From Clostridia bacterium (lineage in GTDB: Bacteria > Bacillota > Clostridia > Christensenellales > Aristaeellaceae), in assembly GCA_017512905.1 (NCBI GenBank), contig JAFWEL010000061.1, forward strand, positions 1 to 39,417: 39,417 nt of DNA. Reading direction: 5' to 3'. Of the stretch, positions 19,454-27,302 are shown in pieces. The translations under genes and the position numbers were made by a program. Under the pieces are notes generated by a model, which was not told the DNA's origin, ran no database searches, and was given only the letters and a program-made list of their open reading frames with translations. The first letter of the stretch is position 1, and each line of letters starts with the position of its first letter.

Positions 19454-21394
19454 TCATGCCTTTCGGTATGACCGGCACTCGTAGCCATCGGCACGAAGCG
19501 GGAGGTCAGAACACCATTCCGGGGTCAGGCCCATGATGGCGCAGGCTTCCTCGACGGAACCGGTGCCCTCGGGCATCTCCATGACGCACTCATCGTGAAC
19601 ATGAAAGACGATCCTGTACCCGTGAGCTTCGAGGTTCAGCATGGCGTGTGCCAGGATGTCCCGAGCGGTGGCTTGTGTTACATTTTCACAGGCCTTGCCC
19701 CCGAATGTCTCCTGTACCATGAGCTGTCCATTGGCCACCGGGGCCATGTACCCGATGCCGTCGCTTCCGAAGCGGTTTGTCACCGTTCTCGGTGAGAGAT
19801 AACACAGCTCCCGTCCGGACGGCAGGCGGATCAGCATCTTCTCGTCCTTCCAGTACAGCCGAATCTTCCCGACACGCACACTGGAATGCTCTCGGATCAC
19901 CTTGCGCATGGCGCGGTCCATGGCGTTCCACAGCCCAACGATGTGCGGGTTTGCCGTCCGCCAGGCATCCACCAGGGGCTGCATCTCCTCTTCGGGCATC
20001 TTCGCGCCCATATTCTTCAGCGCTCCGACGCCGCCTCCATAGCCACAGCTCAGGGTAGCTTGCTTACCCTTTTGCCGGTACTCATAGTTCGGATTGCCCT
20101 TGACGATGCTCTCCTTGGGCACATGGTACATACGCGACGCCGTGGCTTCGTAGATCTTGCCTGCACCTCGAAACTCTTCCAGCACCCATTCTTCTCCGGC
20201 CAGCCAGGCCAGCACCCGGGCTTCGATGGCGCTGAAGTCTGCCACGATGAAGCGGCAGCCTTGCTTCGGGATCAGCGCTGTGCGGATCAGCTCCGACAGC
20301 GTGTTCGGCACGGACCCGTACAGCATCTCCACCAGTTCTGTGTCGCCGGTCTTCACCACAGCAGCAGCGGTGTCCAAGTCCTCCAGGTGGTTCTGAGGAA
20401 GATTCTGAACCTGAAGGAGCCGCCCTGCCCATCTGCCGGTGCGGTTGGCTCCGTAGAATTGCAACATCCCATGGACACGTCCGTCCCGGCACACACACCG
20501 GGCGATGGTCTCATATTTCTTGATGGAGGTCTTGGAGAGCTCCAGGCGGAGGGACAGCAGCTCCGAAACCAGGCCCTCGGTGTTTGCAGCCTTTTCCTGC
20601 ACCAGCTTCTTGGCCAGCGATTCCATCGGCACATCCTGATCGGCCAGCCAGGCCTTCAGCTGGGCCACGCTGCCGGGATTCTCCAGGCCGGTGATGTCCT
20701 TCGCCCGCTGATACGCTGCTTCCGTAAACTCTGAATCGACCCTCATTGCCTGTTTGACAAGCAGCTTATCCACGCGCACCCCGCGGTCATTGATCAGCTG
20801 ATCCAGCGCATACAGTTCCCATTCTGATTCCGGCATGGGGTGCACCTCACAGGCCTTTCGCACAGCGCGTTCCGTTTCCACGTCCTGGGCGTTGTACTGT
20901 TTGTAGACCGCCCACTTATCAGGCGCGTGCTCCGGGAGATTCCGCGTCCGCCCGTCATTTGCCTTTGTAGCCCTGCAGGGCACAGAAAAGAAGCGAATCA
21001 GGTCCTTGCCTTCCTCCATCTTTTGCTCTGTCGCTCCCAGCGCCACCGCAGCATCGGCCAGGCGGGCAGGCATGGTCAGATAAGCCGCCATCACCGCAGT
21101 ACACCGCCACTGGTGCGGGTCTAGCCAATGGCCGAGGTACTTGGACAGGCACACCCGCTCGAACTGCGCGTTGTAGGCCACCTTGATCACGTCCGGGTTC
21201 TCAAGGTCGGCAAGTACATTATCAGGAAGCTGTTCTCCACAGGCCATGTCCACTGTCTGCACAGGACCGTCATCGTAAGTATAGGAGAACAGCAGGATTT
21301 CAAATTCGTCGGTATCGACATAGCGATACACGCCGGTCTTGGGAAGCGGGACCGGGCTATAGGTCTCGATGTCGATGCCGAGTATTGACTTCAT
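19454..21394 (-). CDS. Family A DNA polymerase, phage type
   Basis: 646 residues from the ATG after CGGGAGGTGATCTG. The N-terminal 3'-5' exonuclease has DIET (D8, E10), YNAQFE (74-79) and YNAQD (Y167, D171). The polymerase has motif A DFSAIEARVLAWLAGE (386-401), motif B R440-K444-Y452 (RQKGKQATLSCGYG), and motif C HDE (600-602). It lacks a 5'-3' exonuclease, as is usual for phage enzymes. It is the replicative polymerase of the element. The gene follows a strong terminator-like hairpin. Confidence 0.95.
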   Translation of the reverse strand: MKSILGIDIETYSPVPLPKTGVYRYVDTDEFEILLFSYTYDDGPVQTVDMACGEQLPDNVLADLENPDVIKVAYNAQFERVCLSKYLGHWLDPHQWRCTAVMAAYLTMPARLADAAVALGATEQKMEEGKDLIRFFSVPCRATKANDGRTRNLPEHAPDKWAVYKQYNAQDVETERAVRKACEVHPMPESEWELYALDQLINDRGVRVDKLLVKQAMRVDSEFTEAAYQRAKDITGLENPGSVAQLKAWLADQDVPMESLAKKLVQEKAANTEGLVSELLSLRLELSKTSIKKYETIARCVCRDGRVHGMLQFYGANRTGRWAGRLLQVQNLPQNHLEDLDTAAAVVKTGDTELVEMLYGSVPNTLSELIRTALIPKQGCRFIVADFSAIEARVLAWLAGEEWVLEEFRGAGKIYEATASRMYHVPKESIVKGNPNYEYRQKGKQATLSCGYGGGVGALKNMGAKMPEEEMQPLVDAWRTANPHIVGLWNAMDRAMRKVIREHSSVRVGKIRLYWKDEKMLIRLPSGRELCYLSPRTVTNRFGSDGIGYMAPVANGQLMVQETFGGKACENVTQATARDILAHAMLNLEAHGYRIVFHVHDECVMEMPEGTGSVEEACAIMGLTPEWCSDLPLRADGYECRSYRKA

Positions 21395-21419
21395 CAGATC
21401 ACCTCCGGGAAAATAGAAA

Positions 21420-21441
21420 CGCACGCAGGATTCTGCGTGCG
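21420..21441 (-). terminator. Terminator-like hairpin 26 nt before the polymerase start
   Basis: CGCACGCAG (21420-21428) pairs perfectly with CTGCGTGCG (21433-21441), loop of four. On the minus strand it is followed by TTTCTATTTT. It lies between the SLOG gene and the polymerase ribosome site, the same placement as the hairpin before VapE. Confidence 0.8.
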
Positions 21442-21451
21442 CGTCCCATTA

Positions 21452-21985
21452 TTATTCACTTGTTCTTGCTGGAATGACCTCCCGTGTGAGCGTGTTCGGG
21501 TTGAGAATGACGATCTCTTTTCCTTGTTGTTTCGCGTAGTTGACCGTATAGGCTGTGCCGCCCTTGTCTCCGCCATTGTAGATGGCAATGAGAAGATCAC
21601 AGTTATCAACCAGGTATCTGTTCCTAATGTGGAAGCAGCCGCGCTGGTAAGTATCACACACCTGTACGATCTTATCAGCGCCCTTGAGAAGCTCCCGATA
21701 CCGGAGTTTCCATTCAAAAGACCAGCGCTCCGCTTGCTCTCTGAAAGGAATCGCACATATCAGCTTCAGGCGCAGATCAGTCGTTTGCTTCTCAGCAAGA
21801 ACAAGCTCACCGCACATAATATCAGCTCCCCTGGCTGCGCCGCACAAAAAAGTGTCTGCCCCAGCTTTTTCCTGCGTCCAAATCTCCCGCCAGATCAAAT
21901 CCTGAAGTGCCTGCCCGGATTGGGACAGCCCATCCTGTTGTATATTCAATTGCTCCGGGCGGTGCCCGGTAAATGCTACCCTCAT
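21452..21985 (-). CDS. SLOG-family protein (DUF1273/YpsA-like)
   Basis: 177 residues; the start MRVAFTGHRPEQL follows GGAGGGGCACGGC. TGHRP near the N-terminus, FLCGAARGADIMCGE in the first third, then CDLLIAIYNGGDKGGTAYTVNYA are SLOG-superfamily blocks (a Rossmann-like fold that binds nucleotide-derived ligands). SLOG proteins act in nucleotide signalling and in some phage-bacteria conflicts. First gene of its operon, directly downstream of the regulated promoter at 22005-22104. Confidence 0.85.
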   Translation of the reverse strand: MRVAFTGHRPEQLNIQQDGLSQSGQALQDLIWREIWTQEKAGADTFLCGAARGADIMCGELVLAEKQTTDLRLKLICAIPFREQAERWSFEWKLRYRELLKGADKIVQVCDTYQRGCFHIRNRYLVDNCDLLIAIYNGGDKGGTAYTVNYAKQQGKEIVILNPNTLTREVIPARTSE

Positions 21986-22004
21986 GCCGTGCCCCTCCAA
22001 TCAT

Positions 22005-22104
22005 CGGAATACCGTTAGTCTATATCAGGCAGAATAGGAAGTCAACGGTAAACCGTTAAACTTTTTCCCCGTAAATTGATACGATTCTTATAACGGTTTT
22101 CCGA
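22005..22104. promoter_or_regulatory. Divergent promoter region with three copies of an operator
   Basis: Three copies of AACGGTWWWCCG occur: 22005-22017 (inverted: CGGAATACCGTTA), 22044-22057 (perfect palindrome AACGGTAAACCGTT) and 22092-22104 (AACGGTTTTCCGA). On the minus strand TTGACT followed by TATAGA overlaps the middle and left sites and would drive the SLOG and polymerase genes. The plus-strand XRE gene starts 15 nt after the right site. This is a phage-repressor-like layout. Confidence 0.8.
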
Positions 22105-22118
22105 TAGAGGAGTGCAGC

Positions 22119-22361
22119 ATGACAATATCCGAAGCGGTCATCAAAAGGTTATTTGAGCTTTGCAACGAGCGTCAGATAACCATCAACAAACTCAGCACCA
22201 TTTCAGGTGTCACACAGTCTACAGTCAGCGACATCGTCAATGGCACTACCGCCAGCGCCAGGATGGACACGATCAAGAAGCTCTGTGATGGGCTCGAGAT
22301 CAGTGTACGCCAGTTCTTTGACAGTCCACTCTTTGACGATTTGGAACAGGAATTGAAATGA
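22119..22361 (+). CDS. XRE-family repressor, Cro/CI-like
   Basis: 80 residues with a helix-turn-helix: ITINKLSTISGVTQSTVSDI, then MDTIKKLCDGLEISVRQFF. It is the only plus-strand gene in a 20-kb minus-strand block and faces the SLOG gene across three shared operator copies. It most likely represses the leftward operon and itself. The site TAGAGGAGTGCAGC precedes the ATG. A GC-rich hairpin follows the stop. Confidence 0.88.
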   Translation: MTISEAVIKRLFELCNERQITINKLSTISGVTQSTVSDIVNGTTASARMDTIKKLCDGLEISVRQFFDSPLFDDLEQELK

Positions 22362-22384
22362 CCGCCCGGGGCATACCCGGGCGG
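22362..22384. terminator. GC-rich hairpin between convergent genes
   Basis: CCGCCCGGG (22362-22370) pairs with CCCGGGCGG (22376-22384). It lies between the XRE stop and the DUF2815 stop. No clear T-run on either side, so it is a weak bidirectional terminator candidate. Confidence 0.55.
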
Positions 22385-22390
22385 CTTCTG

Positions 22391-22957
22391 TCAGTCGAGG
22401 AAATCGTCCTCGTCTTCTTCCTCCACATCCAGAGCGTCGAATTCATCCTCGGCGCGGACACGGCCATTGAGCGGTTCACCGTCGCACCAGAACTGCACGT
22501 TGTTCAGTCCGGCGGCCACGCCCTTGTTCCCATTCACATTGAAGGGATAGAAGTTGATGCTGGCCCGGACGTAGCAGCCGGAGTACACCTGGAGCGGGTC
22601 AGTGATCGGGATGGGCTTGCCGTCGCGGCCCTTCTTGTTGTCAACCACACCGGGCTTCTCAAAGCTGGTGGCGTTGATGTAGAAGGCGTCGGCATAGGCC
22701 AGATCCTCGTCGCGCTCCTCGTCGCCGTCGTGCAGCGGCAGGCTCAGCTTGCCGGGGCGCTTGCCGCCCCATTTGTTGGTGATGCCGTTCTCGATGGCTT
22801 CGTCCACGGCGGCGCGGATGGCACGGAGAGTCCTGGTGTCCGACTTCGGGATGATGAGGGACATGGAATACTTGGGATCAGAGCCGTTGACGCTCTTGGG
22901 CTCGAAGATGTGGACGAAAGACGCCCGGCACTTGCCGGTGATAACCTTGGTAGACAT
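22391..22957 (-). CDS. DUF2815 single-stranded-DNA-binding-like protein
   Basis: 188 residues. FVHIFEPKSVNGSDPKYSMS, KWGGKRPGKLSLPLHDGDEE, YINATSFEKPGVVD, YSGCYVRASINFYPFNVNGN and GVAAGLNNVQF match DUF2815. The family is seen as a phage single-stranded DNA-binding protein (OB-like fold) encoded next to DUF2800 and a family A polymerase, as here. The acidic tail (EEEDEDDFLD) is typical of such proteins. Confidence 0.88.
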   Translation of the reverse strand: MSTKVITGKCRASFVHIFEPKSVNGSDPKYSMSLIIPKSDTRTLRAIRAAVDEAIENGITNKWGGKRPGKLSLPLHDGDEERDEDLAYADAFYINATSFEKPGVVDNKKGRDGKPIPITDPLQVYSGCYVRASINFYPFNVNGNKGVAAGLNNVQFWCDGEPLNGRVRAEDEFDALDVEEEDEDDFLD

Positions 22958-22990
22958 AGTGTTTTCCTTTCTCCCCGTGTGGGGCGGTCG

Positions 22991-24160
22991 TCAGTTGCTG
23001 AAATCGGCAGCGGCGGTGGAGATGGCCTGCCGAGGATCGGAAACGGGCACCAGGGTGGGCGTCCCTTCGGGCTTGTACACCAGCTTACCCAGCACATCCC
23101 TGAAAGCCTTCTTGCCCATGCGTTTCTCGAGGTCGCCCACGCCCAGAAGGGTGGTCTTGTAGATGTCCGTGTACCCGGCATCCGTACAGGCTTTGATGAC
23201 CTCGGCCTCGCTGGTGTACTTGCGGACCGTGCGCCCCGCCACCAGCTTATACCCGGTCCACTGTTTGCCCTCGACGGCCTGCTGTGTGGCGAAGGCCATG
23301 AGGTCCTGAACCCAGTTGTTCAGTGCTTCGGCGATAGGCAGCATGTCGGCGATCTCCTCGTCGGTCAGCAGGTCGGGCTGCTTGAAATCGCGCCGCGCCA
23401 GCTCCATGAAGTATTCGCTGCGGGCACGGCAGGTGAATCTGGCTTTGCACCAGCGGCAATGCTCCCCAGCACAGAAATCGCCCTCACCCTTCTGAGCCAG
23501 CAGCGCCCGGGGCCGAAGGTACTCGTCTGCCCATTTGATCAGCTCGTCGGCATCCATTTCAAAGGACGCAATGTTCTGGAGCCGGGGCTGCACGATGGTC
23601 ATGCGCACGGTCTTGATGTCGTACAGTGGATCGAACTCCAGCAGCGCCCCGAGGCCGTACAGCATGAGCTGGCTGTTGTGGTCGGCGTTCACGCGGACAC
23701 CCCGCCCGCCCTTGAAGTCGATCACCTCGATCACGCCATCGCCGATGGCCAGGAAGTCCCCGGTGCCGAAGCCGCCGGGCACATACTCACTGAAATCCAG
23801 CCTGTGTTCCACGGCGATATAGGGATCGGCGCACGAGAGGCGGATGGCCTCAATTACCTCAATGCAGTGGTTGACGTACACCTCGGTGACTTCCTCGGCC
23901 TCGTCCGAATAGAAGTCGTTGTCCCGGTGCTCGGCGTACTGGCGCTCGATCACGTCCCTGGTCATGTCGCCAAGGTACCGGTGGAGCTTCAGCTCACACA
24001 ATTCATGGAGAAAAGTGCCCTCCTCAGCGTACACGGAGGGCTTGTCTTGGAACTGCGCCGAGAGCACGGCGCTGGGGGTACACTTGAGCCAGCGCTCCGA
24101 GGACGATGGCCCCAGTTCGGAATGGCCACGTCCGGCGTGCTGAATAACTTGGTCACTCAC
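22991..24160 (-). CDS. DUF2800 RecB/Cas4-like exonuclease
   Basis: 389 residues. SERWLKCTPSAVLS near the start, AEEGTFLHELCE, EHRLDFSEYVPGGFGTGDFL then VIEVIDFKGGRGV carry the PD-(D/E)xK metal residues (G-T-x-D and D-F-K-G). A cysteine cluster CAGEHCRWCKARFTC resembles the iron-sulfur staple of Cas4/AddB nucleases. In phages this protein partners DUF2815 in recombination or replication. The start overlaps the upstream stop by four bases. Confidence 0.88.
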   Translation of the reverse strand: MSDQVIQHAGRGHSELGPSSSERWLKCTPSAVLSAQFQDKPSVYAEEGTFLHELCELKLHRYLGDMTRDVIERQYAEHRDNDFYSDEAEEVTEVYVNHCIEVIEAIRLSCADPYIAVEHRLDFSEYVPGGFGTGDFLAIGDGVIEVIDFKGGRGVRVNADHNSQLMLYGLGALLEFDPLYDIKTVRMTIVQPRLQNIASFEMDADELIKWADEYLRPRALLAQKGEGDFCAGEHCRWCKARFTCRARSEYFMELARRDFKQPDLLTDEEIADMLPIAEALNNWVQDLMAFATQQAVEGKQWTGYKLVAGRTVRKYTSEAEVIKACTDAGYTDIYKTTLLGVGDLEKRMGKKAFRDVLGKLVYKPEGTPTLVPVSDPRQAISTAAADFSN

Positions 24161-24540
24161 AGCTTTGCTACCTCCGCCATCATGGCTTCGTACTTGTCCT
24201 CTGGCAGCTCAGTCAGCTTGGCCACACCGAAGCTCTTCAGGATGGCTCTGATCTGCGCCCGGTTCTCCGGCTTGGTGCGTTCCGCCACATAGGCTCGCAC
24301 CTCCGCAATGGTCAGCTTCTTCCCGGGCTCAGCCTGGGGCGGCACGATGTTTTTCTGCGCGTCCTCCACCCATTCCGGGTCAGTCTTGCCTGTAGGGTTG
24401 TCCGGAGACCTGTTCGCCGCAACCTGCGCCGCGCAGTCGTCCACCACAGCACGCAACGCCTCCGCCATGGCCACAGCCTCGCTGGCCAGACCCTCGGCGT
24501 GGACGGCGATGTCGTTGAGCATCTTCACGCTCATAGTCAT
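24157..24540 (-). CDS. Unknown phage protein, 127 residues
   Basis: The start is the ATG after GGAGGACAAACATC. N-terminal helical half (AEGLASEAVAMAEALRAVVD), then a short linker and a C-terminal region LTIAEVRAYVAERTKPENRA, then ILKSFGVAKLTELPEDKYEA. I recall such proteins next to DUF2800 under unreliable names; the C-terminal part looks like a small helical domain that may bind DNA or the nuclease. Function unknown. Confidence 0.65.
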   Translation of the reverse strand: MTMSVKMLNDIAVHAEGLASEAVAMAEALRAVVDDCAAQVAANRSPDNPTGKTDPEWVEDAQKNIVPPQAEPGKKLTIAEVRAYVAERTKPENRAQIRAILKSFGVAKLTELPEDKYEAMMAEVAKL

Positions 24541-24564
24541 GATGTTTGTCCTCCTTCTTTAAAA

Positions 24565-25728
24565 TCAGTAGTGTGCTGCTTCCAGGAGCCGATCCACCAT
24601 GTCGTCGCGCTCCCAGGGAAGGTTCAAATCCATCCGGCCAAAGTGGCCATATACTGACACCAGGCTGTAGCTGGGCATGGTCAACTTCAGGCGGTTGATG
24701 ATCGCTGCAGGCCGCAGGTCAAACACGCGCCAGACCTGCTTCGCCAGCTCGCTGTCAGGCTTTGCGCCGGTGCCGAAGGTGTTCACCGTCAGGCCGATGG
24801 GGTATGCGATCCCGATGGCGTACACCAGCTGTACCTCGCACTCCTTGCACAGCTTCGCGGCGACGAGATTCCTTGCGATCCACCGCGCCGCGTAGGCTCC
24901 GGACCGGTCCACTTTCGTGGCGTCCTTCCCGGACAGCGCTCCGCCGCCGATGTGCGCGATGGGGCCGTACTGGTCCACGGCCAGCTTTCGACCGGTCATG
25001 CCGGTGTCCGCCGCGGGACCGCCTAGCACGAACCGGCCCGAGGGGTTCACCAGAAGCTTCGAGTTAGCATCCCACATGTTCGCCCGGCCCACAGCCTGGT
25101 AAACCAGCTGCGTCACCAGATTGTGGAGCCTGTCCTCCGGCGCGTTGGGCGCATGCTGCACAGAGACCACGATGGTGTGAACATGGACACGATCGCCTTC
25201 ATATTTCAGGGATACCTGCGCCTTGCCGTCCACACCCAGCCAAGGTGTGTGGGCTGCCTCTTCATCCAGAAGCATACAGATCTTCTGAGCGATCAGGAAC
25301 GCCCGGGGCATCCGCGCCATGGTCTCGTCTGTCGCATAGCCGTACATGATCCCCTGGTCGCCAGCGCCGAGGGTGCTGTCGGGAAAGCGCCCGTCCACCG
25401 CCGCGGCGATGTCCGTGGACTGCTCATGAACCGCAATCTGGATGTCGAGCTCGTCCCCCTCGTCCTCGCACAGATCATGCCATCTGTAGCCGATCTTGTG
25501 CATCACCCCTGCGACGACCTGCTCATAGTTGATGGAAGCCCGGGAGGTGATCTCCCCGCCGATGGTGATTTTGCCCGCCGTGGCCATGACCTCCACAGCC
25601 ACCCTGGCGTTGGGATCGTAGCTTAGGTGTGCGTCAAGGATAGCGTCCGCGACCTGGTCGCAGAACTTGTCCGGGTGGCCCCTGCGGACGGCCTCCGCCG
25701 TCACGAGCCTCGCGTTCTTCTGAATCAT
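24565..25728 (-). CDS. metK: S-adenosylmethionine synthetase
   Basis: 387 residues starting MIQKNARLVTAEAVRRGHPD behind GGAGGACAGGCATT; a longer frame is unlikely. Motifs GHPDK (17-21), GAGDQG (121-126), and later GGGALSGKDATKVDRSGAYA are complete, so it should make SAM from methionine and ATP. Full family length. Encoded within the early phage block and translated right before DUF2800 and its partner, it probably raises SAM during growth of the element, for methylation or polyamine use. Confidence 0.95.
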   Translation of the reverse strand: MIQKNARLVTAEAVRRGHPDKFCDQVADAILDAHLSYDPNARVAVEVMATAGKITIGGEITSRASINYEQVVAGVMHKIGYRWHDLCEDEGDELDIQIAVHEQSTDIAAAVDGRFPDSTLGAGDQGIMYGYATDETMARMPRAFLIAQKICMLLDEEAAHTPWLGVDGKAQVSLKYEGDRVHVHTIVVSVQHAPNAPEDRLHNLVTQLVYQAVGRANMWDANSKLLVNPSGRFVLGGPAADTGMTGRKLAVDQYGPIAHIGGGALSGKDATKVDRSGAYAARWIARNLVAAKLCKECEVQLVYAIGIAYPIGLTVNTFGTGAKPDSELAKQVWRVFDLRPAAIINRLKLTMPSYSLVSVYGHFGRMDLNLPWERDDMVDRLLEAAHY

Positions 25729-26192
25729 AATGCCTGTCCTCCAGTTTTTTCTGCGTCGTTGCATGCCTTAATCCTGCGCCAGCCGATCAGCACACGCGCT
25801 GCCAGCACCCGGAAGCCGCGCTTGATGCGCGTCCAGAGATATACCGGTGCATAGCCCGACACGCTTCCGGTCGTGTAGATGTCGGTGATGTACCAGACGC
25901 CGTTCTTCTGCTGAAGAATCATGTACAGCCCGGGCTGGTAGCACACCTCCTGGCACTCGTTGTCCAGGTGGATATTCTGTTCTTCGTGGGCGACGATGTA
26001 CAGCGCCAGGTCAGCCTTGATGTTGATGGCGCGGACAAAGGCGGGAATTGCGGAGTGGTTGAGCTGTGTAAACTGCTTCCAGCTTTCTCTGGTGAATTCG
26101 ATGCGAACCCGGGTGGACTTCATGGTCAGCTTCGTGACCTGCGCCATGCGGTTCAGCATGCTGAAAGGGCAAGAAAAGAGATCGTACTGCAT
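25725..26192 (-). CDS. Unknown protein, 155 residues
   Basis: The start chosen (MQYDLFSCPFSMLNRMAQVT) follows TTGGAGGCAACATC; an in-frame extension of 55 codons lies in a probable leader. Segments include RIEFTRESWKQFTQLNHSAI, YIVAHEEQNIHLDNECQEV and GVWYITDIYTTGSV, ending in a basic hydrophobic stretch (RIKRGFRVLAARVLIGWRRI). The last may be an amphipathic helix. Its stop overlaps the metK start by four bases. No family recognised. Confidence 0.55.
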   Translation of the reverse strand: MQYDLFSCPFSMLNRMAQVTKLTMKSTRVRIEFTRESWKQFTQLNHSAIPAFVRAINIKADLALYIVAHEEQNIHLDNECQEVCYQPGLYMILQQKNGVWYITDIYTTGSVSGYAPVYLWTRIKRGFRVLAARVLIGWRRIKACNDAEKTGGQAL

Positions 26193-26554
26193 GATGTTGC
26201 CTCCAATCGACCATATTGACCCGGCCATGCGGCCTGGTTTGAGCGGGACAGGCAACACCTGCCTGATCCGGCAGTCTGCCACAGCCCAGGGGTCCCTTCC
26301 GTTGCCAGTGAAGGCCCCAGGTCCCGTCCACTTCGTGGGAAAGCACCGAAACTGCAACGCAGCTTCAAGCCTGGTGAATTGGATGCATCCGTCGTTCGCG
26401 TCCCCGGCTCCGCCCTGCAGTGCGTTTGTGCCGGTTCGTTTGAACTGGGTTTATTGTACCAGTGTCATTGGGAAAAGTCAGCAACGTAAACTGTGCACGT
26501 TTTCCCATTCCGGGCGTTTGATGCTACGTTTTTGTAGCATCTTTGCCACCAGCC
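26193..26554 (-). promoter_or_regulatory. Promoter and long leader of the metK operon
   Basis: On the minus strand, CTGACT, 17 nt and TACAAT near 26450-26480 form a plausible promoter. It sits in an imperfect inverted region (GGGAAAA against TTTTCCC, about 26468-26508). A perfect hairpin GATGCTAC/GTAGCATC lies at 26519-26540, just after the XRE stop. The transcript would have about 250 nt before the first gene, with several short GC-rich helices. No riboswitch class or ribozyme core is recognised. Confidence 0.5.
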
Positions 26555-26920
26555 TCAAAAGATCGTTGCATTGTCTGCCAACAGGCCCCGGATAAGCACA
26601 TTTGCCATCTCAAAAAACGTGTCCTGTTTCTCCTTCGGCAAGTGGTCCAACGCCATTTGCAGCTGTGACAGTCTGGGGTCGTCCGGAGCCTTCGACAAAG
26701 TGTTCATACCGAATAACTCATTGGGCGTTACATGAAGGACTTCGCAAATCGCGGTAATCCTGTCCGCCCTTGGTGAGTGTTCACCATTTTCGATACGCAT
26801 CACAGTATTACGATTGACACCGATGCTTTCAGCCATCTTTTCCTGAGACATCCCCAGCTCAGTACGCCACTTTGCGATCCTGTAGCCCATATCCCGCTGC
26901 CCATTCTCCTGCACCTTCAT
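26555..26920 (-). CDS. XRE-family transcriptional regulator
   Basis: 121 residues; start after GGAGGTAAACAG. Helix-turn-helix block: IAKWRTELGMSQEKMAESIG, VNRNTVMRIENGEHSPRADR, ICEVLHVTPNELFG. The C-terminal helices (LQMALDHLPKEKQDTFFEMA) may dimerise. Lying directly before the metK operon promoter and its inverted repeats, it probably controls that promoter. Confidence 0.88.
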   Translation of the reverse strand: MKVQENGQRDMGYRIAKWRTELGMSQEKMAESIGVNRNTVMRIENGEHSPRADRITAICEVLHVTPNELFGMNTLSKAPDDPRLSQLQMALDHLPKEKQDTFFEMANVLIRGLLADNATIF

Positions 26921-27111
26921 CTGTTTACCTCCATTCCGCTTCGGCGAACGGAGGCATGTGAAAAAACGGCCACGGAAATCAAGCTGTCAATCCACAACGG
27001 GTAGTCTCCGTCTCGGATTGCAGCCAGCCTTCCGATGGCCGTCTGCGTATGGTGTTGTCGTGCCGGGAACATCGGAATCACGAATGCGTCCATGCGCGTG
27101 ATTCCCGGCAC
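26917..27111 (-). CDS. Possible small protein, 64 residues
   Basis: An open frame (MPGITRMDAFVIPMFPARQH) overlaps the XRE gene by four bases (ATGA), which favours a real coupled gene, but no good ribosome site is seen before its first ATG, and the inner ATG at MDAF is an option. No family recognised. Confidence 0.3.
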   Translation of the reverse strand: MPGITRMDAFVIPMFPARQHHTQTAIGRLAAIRDGDYPLWIDSLISVAVFSHASVRRSGMEVNR

Positions 27112-27235
27112 ACAGCAGTCTCTGCTGATGAAATCAGGATAACAGGAATCTGCGAATTAAACAAAGGCCAAGTATACCCCCAGGACTACCCCAATTATTC
27201 CGGTAATCTTTTGTAACAATTTTGCAATTTGTTCG

Positions 27236-27264
27236 GTGACAGAAGCGGCATCGATTGGTATAAT
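27236..27264 (+). promoter_or_regulatory. Promoter of the NACHT gene
   Basis: GTGACA (27236-27241), 17 nt, TATAAT (27259-27264). The start codon follows 38 nt later with GGAGGTG. The preceding 100 bp are AT-rich relative to the rest of the window. Confidence 0.8.
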
Positions 27265-27302
27265 GCATCCGTAAAACACCACTGAGATTGGAGGTGCCCA
27301 CT

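Noticed and set aside
22358-24292. Plus-strand open frame of 644 codons across the DUF2815 and DUF2800 genes
   Set aside because: It is the antisense shadow of two well-supported minus-strand genes in GC-rich DNA; its product matches no family and it has no ribosome site.
26193-26357. In-frame extension of the 25725-26192 gene to 26357
   Set aside because: The internal ATG at 26192 has a clear TTGGAGG site and the extension looks like translated leader, with no conserved features.
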